From positions 1-14,776 of the forward strand of contig CAVEAL010000035.1 in NCBI GenBank assembly GCA_963613665.1: 14,776 nucleotides of DNA. The letters are read 5' to 3'. The position numbers and the translations under genes are program-made. This DNA is from F23-B02 sp963613665. Lineage in GTDB: Bacteria > Bacillota > Clostridia > Oscillospirales > Oscillospiraceae. This document shows, one piece after another, positions 7,136 to 14,596 of the stretch. The notes beneath the pieces were generated by a model. That model was not told the origin of the DNA. It ran no database searches and saw nothing but the letters and a program-made list of their open reading frames with translations. Position 1 is the stretch's first letter, and every line of letters starts with the position of its first letter.

Positions 7136-7175
7136 AAGCCCACAGGGCAATACTGTCTGTATGGCCTGTGGGTTT
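7136..7175 (-). terminator. Probable terminator downstream of prfB
   Basis: CCCACAGG (7139-7146) pairs with CCTGTGGG (7165-7172), extended by A-T and G-T pairs on both sides, and the loop holds a second small pairing (ATAC/GTAT). It lies just past the prfB stop on the minus strand. The T-rich run after it on that strand is interrupted (CTTTGCTTTG), so efficiency is uncertain. Confidence 0.55.
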
Positions 7176-7203
7176 CAACTCCGTATGAGTGCGTTCCGGT
7201 CTG

Positions 7204-8313
7204 TCAGGTGGCGGCGCGCATAGCGAGGAAGGCATTGATAAATCCGTCTATATCGCCGTCCATGACGTTTTGAATGTTGCCGTTTTCAAAGCCGGTGCGG
7301 TGGTCCTTTGCGAGGGTGTAGGGCATGAAGACGTAGGAGCGGATCTGGCTGCCCCACTCGATCTTCTGCTGAACGCCCTTGATGTCGCTGATCTTTTCCA
7401 GATGCTCGCGCTCTTTTATCTCGGCAAGGCGGGCGCGGAGCATGTTGCGGCAGTTCTCGAGGTTCTGGAAGTGGCTGCGCTCGACCTGCGAGGACACGAC
7501 GATGCCTGTCGGGATATGCGTCAGGCGAACGGCGGACGAGGTCTTGTTGACCTTCTGGCCGCCCGCGCCGGAGGAGCGGTAAACGTCCATCTTGATATCC
7601 TCGTCGCGCAGCTCGATCTCGTTGTCGTCGCTGATCTCGGGCATGACCTCAACGGCGGAGAAGGAGGTGTGGCGGCGGCCGGAGGAGTCAAAGGGCGATA
7701 TGCGCACAAGGCGGTGGATGCCGTGCTCGCTTTTCAGGAAGCCGTAGGCGTTCTCGCCCTCGATCATAATGGTCGCGCTTTTTATGCCGGCCTCGTCGCC
7801 GTCAAGATAATCCATGAGCTTTACGGTGTAGCCGTGGCGGTCTGCCCACATGTTGTACATGCGGTAGAGCATCTGCGTCCAGTCCTGAGCCTCGGTGCCG
7901 CCGGCGCCCGCGTGGAAGGTGAGAATGGCGTTGTTTGCGTCGTACTCGCCGGTGAGCAGAGTGCCCAGGCGCGTCTCCTCGAGCTTCTTTTCAAAGTCGG
8001 CGTAATCGCTCTGGAGCTCGGGCAGCATCGAATCGTCGTCCTCCTCGATGGCCATTTCGCACAGCGTCATCAGATCGTCCCAGCCGGAGCAGAGCTTCTG
8101 ATAATTCTCGACCTTGCTCTTGAGCTGCTTTAAGCGCTTCTGCACACGCTGAGACTTCTCGACATCGTTCCAGAAGCCGTCGCGTGCGCTCTGGCCCTCA
8201 AGCTCCTCGATCTCCTTTTCGGCCGATTCAAGGTGCAGCGCATCGCGCAGCGAATCGAGCGTCGGCTTCAGGCCGTTCAGTTTTCCCTTGTACTCTTCAA
8301 ATTCTATCATCAT
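7204..8313 (-). CDS. prfB: Peptide chain release factor 2 (RF2), single uninterrupted frame
   Basis: 369 residues from ATG 8313. Two other in-frame ATGs exist, at 8319 (1 nt after the GAGG site, too close) and 8310; GAGG is 7 nt from 8313. RF2 recognises UGA and UAA in the ribosomal A site and triggers peptide release. The tripeptide anticodon SPF (206-208) that defines RF2 is present in RISPFDSSGRRHTSF, and the catalytic GGQ (251-253) sits in SSGAGGQKVNKTSSAVRL. The N-terminal helical domain is complete. Many bacterial prfB genes need a programmed +1 shift at CUU UGA C near codon 26; here the matching region reads LHLESAEKEIEEL in one frame (CTG CAC CTT GAA), with no UGA, so that autoregulation is absent. 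It is monocistronic with its own promoter. Confidence 0.97.
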   Translation of the reverse strand: MMIEFEEYKGKLNGLKPTLDSLRDALHLESAEKEIEELEGQSARDGFWNDVEKSQRVQKRLKQLKSKVENYQKLCSGWDDLMTLCEMAIEEDDDSMLPELQSDYADFEKKLEETRLGTLLTGEYDANNAILTFHAGAGGTEAQDWTQMLYRMYNMWADRHGYTVKLMDYLDGDEAGIKSATIMIEGENAYGFLKSEHGIHRLVRISPFDSSGRRHTSFSAVEVMPEISDDNEIELRDEDIKMDVYRSSGAGGQKVNKTSSAVRLTHIPTGIVVSSQVERSHFQNLENCRNMLRARLAEIKEREHLEKISDIKGVQQKIEWGSQIRSYVFMPYTLAKDHRTGFENGNIQNVMDGDIDGFINAFLAMRAAT

Positions 8314-8342
8314 AATCATTCCTCAATAAAAATAGCTGTAAT

Positions 8343-8371
8343 ATTATACACTAAACAGCGCACATTGTAAA
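8343..8371 (-). promoter_or_regulatory. Sigma-A promoter for prfB
   Basis: On the minus strand: TTTACA (8371-8366), a 17-nt spacer, then a perfect TATAAT (8348-8343). The expected start near 8336 gives a short leader with GAGG ahead of ATG 8313. Confidence 0.8.
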
Positions 8372-8416
8372 TGCTTTTTAACGGCACGGCCGCGTCAGGG
8401 ATTTGCCGCGGAGCGC

Positions 8417-8445
8417 TTGACTAAGGCAGGGCTTGCGGCTATAAT
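8417..8445 (+). promoter_or_regulatory. Sigma-A promoter for deoD
   Basis: TTGACT (8417-8422), a 17-nt spacer, and a perfect TATAAT (8440-8445). Transcription would start near 8452, after the TTG at 8446 that opens the longest frame, so translation must begin at ATG 8476. Confidence 0.85.
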
Positions 8446-8475
8446 TTGAGCAAGACCAAAAAAGGAGGAAACACC

Positions 8476-9204
8476 ATGCCTATTCCTACTCCGCATATAG
8501 CGGCAAAGAAGGAGGACATCGCAAAGACCGTCCTCATGCCCGGCGATCCCCTGAGAGCAAAATTCATAGCAGAGACCTTCCTCGAAAACCCCGTGCTCGT
8601 AAACAACGTGCGCGGCGTTCAGGGCCACACGGGCACATGGAAGGGCGTTCCCGTGACCGTTATGGCAAGCGGCATGGGCATCCCTGCCATCGGCATCTAC
8701 AGCTGGGAGCTTTTCAACTTCTACGACGTTGACAACATCATCCGCATCGGCTCGGCCGGAGCCCTGCGCGACGACCTCAGGCTCATGGACATCGTCGCCG
8801 GTCAGGGAGCGTGCACGGACTCGAACTTCGCCCACCAGTTTGAGCTCAACGGCACCTTCGCACCCATCGCCGACTACACGCTTCTGAGCACCGCCGTCGA
8901 GACGGCAAAGGAACACGGCGTTGACATCAGGGTCGGAAACATCCTCTCGGGCGACAACTTCTACTCCCCCGCCGGCTGCGACGGCAACGACAAGTGGCGC
9001 GACATGGGCGTACTTGCCGTCGAGATGGAGGCTGCGGGGCTCTACATGAACGCGGCCAGGGCCGGAAAGCGTGCGCTGTGCATCTGCACGATATCCGACC
9101 ACATCTACCGCGACGAGGCACTGTCGCCGGAGGAAAGACAGCTGTCCTTCACTCAGATGATGGAGATAGCTCTCGACACCGCGGTAAAGATGAACAATCT
9201 TTAA
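8476..9204 (+). CDS. deoD: Purine nucleoside phosphorylase, DeoD type
   Basis: 242 residues, close to the 239 of E. coli DeoD. The start is set by AGGAGG 7 nt before ATG. The enzyme is a cytoplasmic hexamer in this family and phosphorolyses purine (deoxy)nucleosides to the free base and (deoxy)ribose-1-phosphate. Active-site residues are visible at the expected places: MPIPTPHI with H7; phosphate-binding MPGDPLRA (21-28, G23 and R27); R90 and S93 in IRIGSAGA; EME at 183-185, which contacts ribose and base; and D208 in TISDHIYR, the acid that favours 6-oxo and 6-amino purines. It lies directly upstream of a nucleoside-type BMP lipoprotein and ABC importer on the same strand. This suggests a salvage route in which imported nucleosides are split by DeoD. 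The 146-bp gap and separate promoters mean co-transcription is not assured. Confidence 0.97.
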   Translation: MPIPTPHIAAKKEDIAKTVLMPGDPLRAKFIAETFLENPVLVNNVRGVQGHTGTWKGVPVTVMASGMGIPAIGIYSWELFNFYDVDNIIRIGSAGALRDDLRLMDIVAGQGACTDSNFAHQFELNGTFAPIADYTLLSTAVETAKEHGVDIRVGNILSGDNFYSPAGCDGNDKWRDMGVLAVEMEAAGLYMNAARAGKRALCICTISDHIYRDEALSPEERQLSFTQMMEIALDTAVKMNNL

Positions 9205-9250
9205 ATTCTCGTCAAAAGCACCTGCTTTTAGCCAAATTGCTAAATTTCAC

Positions 9251-9280
9251 TTGCCTTTGACCTGATATGAGTGCTATACT
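9251..9280 (+). promoter_or_regulatory. Promoter for the BMP lipoprotein gene
   Basis: TTGCCT (9251-9256), an 18-nt spacer, and TATACT (9275-9280) preceded by TGC, an extended -10. A start near 9287 gives a leader of about 64 nt. The leader contains a weak inverted repeat, TAAGTG (9296-9301) with CACTTA (9317-9322). Confidence 0.6.
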
Positions 9281-9291
9281 GTGTGCAGTAT
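9276..9291. promoter_or_regulatory. Candidate operator overlapping the -10 of the BMP lipoprotein gene
   Basis: The sequence ATACTGTGTGCAGTAT is a perfect 6-4-6 dyad. It covers most of the -10 hexamer and the expected transcription start, a position where a dimeric repressor would block initiation. I do not recognise the motif as a known regulator site, and no regulator gene is in the window. Confidence 0.4.
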
Positions 9292-9350
9292 GCGGTAAGT
9301 GTAAAATCCACTATCGCACTTAAATCAAAAAATTATACGGAGGAAAAAAG

Positions 9351-10523
9351 ATGAAAAGATTCTTAGCACTGCTCCTGGCTCTTTGCATGGTCTTTGCTCT
9401 GTGCGCCTGCGGCAGCGACAGCACAAACACGGATACCGACAAGGATAAGGACAGCGAGACCAACGGCACCATCACCGATCCCGACAAGATCAGCGACGAA
9501 ATGACTTCCAGCGACGGCAAGTACGAGATCGCATTCGTCACCGACGTTGGCCAGCTCAAGGACAAGTCCTTCAACCAGGGCACCTTCGACGGCGTTAAGC
9601 TCTATGCCGCAAACAACGACAAGTCCTACAAGTACTATCAGCCCGCAAACGGCGACAAGGCTACCGACGACGACCGCTACGACGCAATGAAGGCGGCAGT
9701 TGACAACGGCGCAAAGATCGTTGTCTGCGCAGGCTTCAAGCAGGAAGCCGCAATCCGCCAGGCAGCAAACGAGTTCACCGACGTCAGCTTCGTATTCGTT
9801 GACGGCTACCCCGTAACCGCAACCACCGAAGAGACCGCAGCGGTCCTCACCAATGTCGCAGGCATCTCCTTCCAGGAAGAGCAGTCCGGCTACCTCGCCG
9901 GCTACGCAGCCGTCATGGAAGGCTACACCAAGCTCGGCTTCACCGGCGGCGGCGGCGGCACCAACCCGGCATGCTGCCGTTTCGGCTACGGCTTCGTTCA
10001 GGGCGTTGACGCAGCAGCTGCCGCAAAGGGCGTAAAGGCAGAGGTCAATTACTCCTGGCTGTACGGCTCCTCCTTCAGCGCATCTCCCGAGCTCCAGACC
10101 ATGGCAGCCGGCTGGTACCAGAACGGCACCGAGGTCATCTTCTCTTGCGGCGGCTCGATGTTCGCATCCGTATCCGCTGCGGCAGAAGCAGCAGACGCAA
10201 AGGTCATCGGCGTTGACACCGACCAGTCCTTCGAGTCCGATACCGTTATCACTTCCGCGACCAAGGGTCTTGCAAGCTCCGTCCAGTGGGCACTCGCCAA
10301 GTTCTATGCAGGTGAGTTCTCCGAAATCGGCGGCGTAGGCACCGCTCTGGGCGCAAAGGACGACGCAGTCGGCCTGCCCACCGCAACCTGGTCCCTCGAG
10401 AACTGGAGCGTTGACGATTACAGCGCACTGCTTCAGGACATCAAGGACGGCAAGGTCACCATCGACAGCGACTGGAACAACCTCAAGACCACCGACAACG
10501 TCACGGTCAATGTCATCGACTGA
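9351..10523 (+). CDS. BMP-family substrate-binding lipoprotein (nucleoside ABC importer)
   Basis: 390 residues; GGAGG lies 7 nt before ATG. A type II signal peptide (MKRFLALLLALCMVFALCAC) ends in the lipobox L-C-A-C with C20 as the lipidated residue, so the mature protein is tethered outside the membrane. Residues 22-55 are an Asp/Thr/Lys/Ser-rich linker. The BMP/Med domain starts near 57 (YEIAFVTD) and contains DKSFNQGTFDGVK, GAKIVVCAGF, FVFVDGYP and a Gly-rich turn before GYGFVQGVD. Known relatives (PnrA, BmpA-type proteins) bind purine and other nucleosides. The next three genes encode a matching ATPase and two permeases, and deoD lies upstream, which supports a nucleoside ligand. A terminator after the gene probably uncouples its expression from the importer genes. 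The exact ligand cannot be read from sequence. Confidence 0.95.
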   Translation: MKRFLALLLALCMVFALCACGSDSTNTDTDKDKDSETNGTITDPDKISDEMTSSDGKYEIAFVTDVGQLKDKSFNQGTFDGVKLYAANNDKSYKYYQPANGDKATDDDRYDAMKAAVDNGAKIVVCAGFKQEAAIRQAANEFTDVSFVFVDGYPVTATTEETAAVLTNVAGISFQEEQSGYLAGYAAVMEGYTKLGFTGGGGGTNPACCRFGYGFVQGVDAAAAAKGVKAEVNYSWLYGSSFSASPELQTMAAGWYQNGTEVIFSCGGSMFASVSAAAEAADAKVIGVDTDQSFESDTVITSATKGLASSVQWALAKFYAGEFSEIGGVGTALGAKDDAVGLPTATWSLENWSVDDYSALLQDIKDGKVTIDSDWNNLKTTDNVTVNVID

Positions 10524-10544
10524 TGTTTAACCCCAAGCAATCTC

Positions 10545-10579
10545 AAAAGCAGGAAGGTCAGAAGACCCTCCTGCTTTTT
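10545..10579 (+). terminator. Terminator (probably partial) between lipoprotein and ATPase genes
   Basis: AAAAGCAGGA (10545-10554) pairs with TCCTGCTTTT (10569-10578), and inside it GGTC pairs with GACC around an AGAA loop after one A-C mismatch. A T-tract follows. It lies 21 bp after the lipoprotein stop codon, a position where such hairpins often raise binding-protein levels relative to the membrane parts. Confidence 0.85.
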
Positions 10580-10624
10580 CATTGTTTATTGCCGTTTTTC
10601 TTTGTATGTCAAGCTCTAAATATG

Positions 10625-10653
10625 TTGCAATGAGTCTGAATTGCAGTTATAAT
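10625..10653 (+). promoter_or_regulatory. Internal promoter for the ATPase-permease genes, with a dyad
   Basis: TTGCAA (10625-10630), a 17-nt spacer, and a perfect TATAAT (10648-10653). A start near 10660 gives a leader of about 53 nt. An inverted repeat, TGCAAT (10626-10631) with ATTGCA (10640-10645) separated by 8 nt, overlaps the -35 and spacer and could bind a regulator. Confidence 0.7.
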
Positions 10654-10712
10654 AATTTATATGCATTTTACACGCATTTGCAAACCAAATAACACGGAAA
10701 GTAGGTGGCGGC

Positions 10713-12263
10713 ATGGAGAATACTCCCGAATATGTGATCGAGATGCTTCACATAAGCAAGGAGTTCCCCGGCATCAAGGCTAACGACGATATAACCCTGC
10801 AGCTGCGCAAGGGCGAGATACATGCTCTGCTCGGCGAAAACGGCGCAGGTAAATCGACGTTGATGTCGGTTCTCTTCGGAATGTACCAGCCCGAAGAGGG
10901 AGAGATCCGGAAGAACGGGAAGACAGTCGAAATTAACGACCCGAACGATGCAACGGCGCTCGGAATAGGCATGGTGCACCAGCATTTTAAGCTCGTGGAT
11001 GTGTTCACCGTGCTCGACAACATCATTCTCGGAGCGGAGACGACCAAGTTCGGCTTCGTCCAGCGCAGGGAAGCCCGCAAAAAGGTTGAGCAGCTTTCCG
11101 AACGCTACGGCCTCAAGGTCGATCTTGATGCAAAGGTAGAGGATATCTCCGTGGGTATGCAGCAGCGAGTCGAGATACTCAAAATGCTTTACCGCGACAA
11201 TGAGATCCTCATTTTCGACGAGCCAACCGCCGTGCTTACCCCGCAGGAGATCGACGAGCTGATGAACACCATGCGCGAGTTTTCCAAAGAAGGCAAGAGC
11301 ATTCTGTTCATCTCGCACAAGCTCAATGAGATCATGGCGGTGGCGGACCGCTGCACGGTCCTGCGCAAGGGCAGATGCATCGGCACCGTCAACACAGCGG
11401 ATACCGACAAGCAGGAGCTGTCGAATATGATGGTAGGCCGTCCGGTGCAGCTTGAGGTGAACAAAAAGCCCGCAGAACCGGGCGAGGCGGTACTCACCGT
11501 TGAGGATCTGAGAGTTCCCTCGAAGCTTCACAAGGGAGATGCCGTCAAGGGCGTATCGTTTGAGGTGCGCTCCGGCGAGATCGTCTGCATCGCCGGTATC
11601 GACGGCAACGGCCAGACAGAGCTCATACACGGAATAACCGGTCTGGACAGGCTCTCCGGCGGCAGCATAACACTCTGCGGAAAAAACGTGACCAAGGCGA
11701 GCATACGCAAGAAAAGCGACACCGGCATGAGCCATATTCCCGAGGACAGGCACAAGCACGGTCTCGTTCTCGACTTCACTCTTGAGCAGAACATGGTGCT
11801 CCAGCGCTTCCGCGAAAAGAAGTTCCAAAACCACGGCTTCATAAAAACCGCAGCCGTGCGCGAATATGCCGAGGGCCTGATCGAGCAGTTTGACGTCCGC
11901 TCGGGTCAGGGCGCCGTCACGACGGCGCGCAGCATGTCCGGCGGCAACCAGCAGAAGGCCATAATCGCACGCGAGATAGACCGCGACAAACCGCTGATCG
12001 TCGCCGTTCAGCCGACGCGCGGCCTCGATGTCGGAGCCATTGAGAATATTCACAGTCAGTTGGTCGCGCAGCGCGACGCCGGCAAAGCGGTGCTGCTCGT
12101 ATCACTCGAGCTTGACGAGGTAATGAGCCTGTCCGATCGCATTCTCGTGATGTACGAGGGTGAGATAGTCGGCCGCCTCGACCCGAAAAAGACAAATCTT
12201 CAGGAACTCGGCCTTTACATGTCGGGTGCCAAGAGAGACGGAGAGGAGGGTGACCGGCAATGA
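10713..12263 (+). CDS. Nucleoside-type ABC importer ATPase, tandem nucleotide-binding domains
   Basis: 516 residues, the usual length for the fused double-ATPase of the BMP/CUT2-like importer class. ATG 10713 follows a weak AGGTGG site at 4 nt. The first domain is intact: Walker A GENGAGKS (41-48), signature region ISVGMQQRVE (145-154), Walker B ILIFDEP (165-171) with catalytic E170, and switch H202. The second domain is degenerate: its Walker A position reads GIDGNGQTE (295-303) without lysine, and the Walker B reads LIVAVQPTRGLD, lacking the catalytic acidic pair, while the signature MSGGNQQK (408-415) is good. This asymmetry is typical of the family, so one composite site should do most hydrolysis. 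It powers import through the two permeases encoded next; its stop overlaps the first permease start by four bases (ATGA), implying translational coupling. Confidence 0.96.
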   Translation: MENTPEYVIEMLHISKEFPGIKANDDITLQLRKGEIHALLGENGAGKSTLMSVLFGMYQPEEGEIRKNGKTVEINDPNDATALGIGMVHQHFKLVDVFTVLDNIILGAETTKFGFVQRREARKKVEQLSERYGLKVDLDAKVEDISVGMQQRVEILKMLYRDNEILIFDEPTAVLTPQEIDELMNTMREFSKEGKSILFISHKLNEIMAVADRCTVLRKGRCIGTVNTADTDKQELSNMMVGRPVQLEVNKKPAEPGEAVLTVEDLRVPSKLHKGDAVKGVSFEVRSGEIVCIAGIDGNGQTELIHGITGLDRLSGGSITLCGKNVTKASIRKKSDTGMSHIPEDRHKHGLVLDFTLEQNMVLQRFREKKFQNHGFIKTAAVREYAEGLIEQFDVRSGQGAVTTARSMSGGNQQKAIIAREIDRDKPLIVAVQPTRGLDVGAIENIHSQLVAQRDAGKAVLLVSLELDEVMSLSDRILVMYEGEIVGRLDPKKTNLQELGLYMSGAKRDGEEGDRQ

Positions 12264-13519
12264 AGGAAAACAGACTGAAGACCCTGTACGAGAAGGAAGG
12301 CACCAAGAAGGTCATGGCCTCGCTTCTCTCGATAATCATCGGCCTTTTCGTCGGCAGTCTGATCGTTGCCATCGTCGGCTTCAGCAAAGCCGACATGGGC
12401 GCAAAAAGCGTGTGGGACGGCATAAGACTCATTTTCGCCGGACTGTTCAGCACCGGCCGTGACGCGAGTGGTGCGTTGACATGGGGCTTTAACCCGACGA
12501 GCTTCGGTAACATGCTCTTCCGCGCAACTCCCCTTGTCATGACCGGCCTGTCCGTCGCGGTTGCATTCAAAACGGGTCTGTTCAACATCGGTGCTCCCGG
12601 CCAGTACCTCATGGGCACAATGGTGACGCTTATGCTTGCTCTCGGCATACCGTCGGAGGCTGTAAACCCCGTACTGATATGGTTCATTGCATTCATAGGC
12701 GGTATGCTCGCCGGTGCGCTCTGGGGCGCAATACCCGGCCTTGTCAAGGCGTATCTGAACATAAACGAAGTCCTCGCGTGTATCATGACAAACTGGATAG
12801 CGGCAAACGTCGTAACCTGGCTGTTTGATATAAGCAACTTCAAGAACATCACCGAGAACACAAAGGCCAGCGAGATATACAAAACGACCCACAACGGCGT
12901 CGCCACCGCTAAAATGGGCCTTGACCAGCTGTTCCCCGGTTCACAGGTCAACGGCGGCATCATAGTCGCAATAATCCTCGCAATAATCGTTTTCATCATA
13001 ATGAACAAGACCACGCTAGGCTACGAGCTCAAGGCCTGCGGCTCGAACCGCCACAGCGCACGCTATGCCGGCATAAAGGATAAGCGCAACATCGTGCTGT
13101 CCATGGCAATAGCCGGTGCACTTGCCGCAGCTGGCGGCTCGCTGTACTATCTGTCGGGCAACACGGAGTTTTACTGGTCGACCTATCAGTCGCTCCCGGC
13201 CGAGGGCTTTAACGGCATTGCGGTCGCGCTGCTTGCGACAAACAACCCCATTGCCGTCATATTCACTGCGGTGTTCATGTCCATGCTTGACATAGCCGGC
13301 CTTCAGCTTACGAACCTGACAGCCTACAACGAATACATAACCGACGTCATCATCGCAGCCATCGTTTACCTGAGCGCGTTCTCGCTCGTGATAAGGATGC
13401 TGCTTGACGGTAAGAAAAAGCACAAGGGCTCAAAAGATAAAAAAACGGAGGACGGCAGCACGGAGCAAACCGCCGCTCCGGGGATCGAGGCAGAATTGAA
13501 GGGAGGCGAGCAGGCATGA
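12260..13519 (+). CDS. Nucleoside ABC transporter permease, first subunit (BPD_transp_2 type)
   Basis: 419 residues. The start overlaps the ATPase stop in ATGA, and a GGAGGGTGA stretch just upstream supplies the ribosome site. Residues 1-18 are a charged cytoplasmic start, followed by about ten hydrophobic segments. Family landmarks are FNIGAPGQYLMG (108-119), LNINEVLACIMTNWIA (166-181), the cytoplasmic ATPase-contact loop GYELKACGSNRHSARYAGI (254-272), and GFNGIAVALLATNNP (316-330). Residues 384-419 form a hydrophilic, Lys- then Glu-rich tail. This is the larger of the two permeases that normally pair as a heterodimer in BMP-type nucleoside importers. The product moves the ligand delivered by the lipoprotein across the membrane. 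The stop overlaps the next start by four bases. Confidence 0.95.
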   Translation: MKENRLKTLYEKEGTKKVMASLLSIIIGLFVGSLIVAIVGFSKADMGAKSVWDGIRLIFAGLFSTGRDASGALTWGFNPTSFGNMLFRATPLVMTGLSVAVAFKTGLFNIGAPGQYLMGTMVTLMLALGIPSEAVNPVLIWFIAFIGGMLAGALWGAIPGLVKAYLNINEVLACIMTNWIAANVVTWLFDISNFKNITENTKASEIYKTTHNGVATAKMGLDQLFPGSQVNGGIIVAIILAIIVFIIMNKTTLGYELKACGSNRHSARYAGIKDKRNIVLSMAIAGALAAAGGSLYYLSGNTEFYWSTYQSLPAEGFNGIAVALLATNNPIAVIFTAVFMSMLDIAGLQLTNLTAYNEYITDVIIAAIVYLSAFSLVIRMLLDGKKKHKGSKDKKTEDGSTEQTAAPGIEAELKGGEQA

Positions 13520-14547
13520 TATTTCTTCTTCAGCAGACATTGCTTTACGCGATCCCGCTCATGATCGTCGCACTTGCCGGATGCTTCTCCGAACGAAGCG
13601 GCATCATAAACCTTGCTCTTGAAGGCATCATGATATTCGGCGCGTTTATCGGAGTTCTGTTCGTGCGCGAGGCGCAGAGCTACGAGATCTTTACCGAGGC
13701 CAAGGCCGCCGGAGACTGGGTCACGCTTCAGGGGCTCGAGCTGCTGGCAATGCTCGCCGCCGCAATAATGGGCGCAGTCTTCTCGCTGCTGCTGAGCTTT
13801 GCGTCTATAAACCTGCGCGCGGATCAGACCATCGGCGGCACGGCGCTCAACCTTCTGGCTCCCGCACTCGTTCTGTTCTTCATCCGCATCATCGCAAACC
13901 AGAACACCCTTCAGATGGCGACCGGCGGCGCGGGCAGCTGGTTCATGCTCAAGAAATCGACCTTCGGCGTCGATAAGTCGGTCGAATGGAGCTTCCTCAA
14001 GGAGCTGCTGCTCAACAAGGCCTACCTTGCGACCTATGTGTGCATACTGCTGTTTATCATCCTTTCGATAATCCTTTATAAAACGCGCTTCGGACTGCGT
14101 CTGCGCTCCTGCGGCGAAAATCCGCAGGCAGCAGATTCGCTTGGCATAAACGTTTCCCGCATGCGCTACGCCGGCACGACGATCTCCGGTGCGCTGGCAG
14201 GCATGGGCGGCTTCGTATATGCGCTCACGACGGCCAACTGCTCGTCAAACGGCGATGTTGCAGGCTTCGGCTTCCTCGCTCTGGCGGTCATGATCTTCGG
14301 CAACTGGAAGCCGCTGAACATCGCCGCGGCGTCACTGCTGTTCGGCCTATTCAAGTGCATAGCGGCAGCATACAGCAGCATTGACATTAACGGTGACGGC
14401 ATTTACGCACTCGCAGAGCTCGGTATAAGCTCGCATCTGTACCGCATGCTGCCGTATATCATTACGCTGCTCGTTCTCGCCTTCACCTCGAAGAGCTCAC
14501 GCGCTCCAAAGGCGGAGGGCATTCCCTACGAAAAGGGGCAGAGATAG
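13516..14547 (+). CDS. Nucleoside ABC transporter permease, second subunit (BPD_transp_2 type)
   Basis: 343 residues. ATG overlaps the stop of the previous permease gene (ATGA), with GGGAGGCGAG upstream as ribosome site. It has about nine hydrophobic segments. Conserved stretches include ERSGIINLALEGIMIFGAF (26-44), ADQTIGGTALNLLAPA (102-117), the ATPase-contact loop RFGLRLRSCGENPQAADSLG (191-210), and the GFGFLALAVMIFGNWKP region (250-266). It is the partner of the preceding permease; both are needed to form the pore. The protein ends in a short hydrophilic tail. A strong terminator begins 13 bp after the stop and closes the importer operon, so nothing further belongs to this transcript. Confidence 0.95.
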   Translation: MIFLLQQTLLYAIPLMIVALAGCFSERSGIINLALEGIMIFGAFIGVLFVREAQSYEIFTEAKAAGDWVTLQGLELLAMLAAAIMGAVFSLLLSFASINLRADQTIGGTALNLLAPALVLFFIRIIANQNTLQMATGGAGSWFMLKKSTFGVDKSVEWSFLKELLLNKAYLATYVCILLFIILSIILYKTRFGLRLRSCGENPQAADSLGINVSRMRYAGTTISGALAGMGGFVYALTTANCSSNGDVAGFGFLALAVMIFGNWKPLNIAAASLLFGLFKCIAAAYSSIDINGDGIYALAELGISSHLYRMLPYIITLLVLAFTSKSSRAPKAEGIPYEKGQR

Positions 14548-14560
14548 CAGAATATAATAT

Positions 14561-14591
14561 AAAAAAATCCCGTCTGTAGACGGGATTTTTT
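14561..14591. terminator. Intrinsic terminator of the importer operon
   Basis: AAAAAATCCCGTC (14562-14574) pairs perfectly with GACGGGATTTTTT (14579-14591) around the loop TGTA. GC-rich core and T-tract are textbook, and the A-tract makes it usable from both sides. The second repeat copy begins 5 bp downstream. Confidence 0.92.
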
Positions 14592-14596
14592 AGAGA

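Noticed and set aside
9214..9244. Two overlapping hairpins after deoD (AAAAGC/GCTTTT and TTTAGC/GCTAAA)
   Set aside because: The stems are only six pairs long and AT-rich, and no clean T-tract follows. They may weakly terminate deoD or be chance, so no terminator is called.
9287..9350. Possible purine riboswitch in the leader of the BMP lipoprotein gene
   Set aside because: The leader is only about 64 nt with one weak hairpin, and the conserved loop-loop and junction bases of the purine aptamer were not found.
11585..12040. Second nucleotide-binding domain of the ATPase seen as inactivated
   Set aside because: Loss of the Walker A lysine and of the Walker B acidic pair in the second domain is usual for this importer class, so it is not a defect.
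10668..12053. Open frame of 461 codons on the minus strand over the ABC ATPase
   Set aside because: The ATPase on the + strand has all family motifs; the antisense frame has no recognisable domain and no ribosome site.
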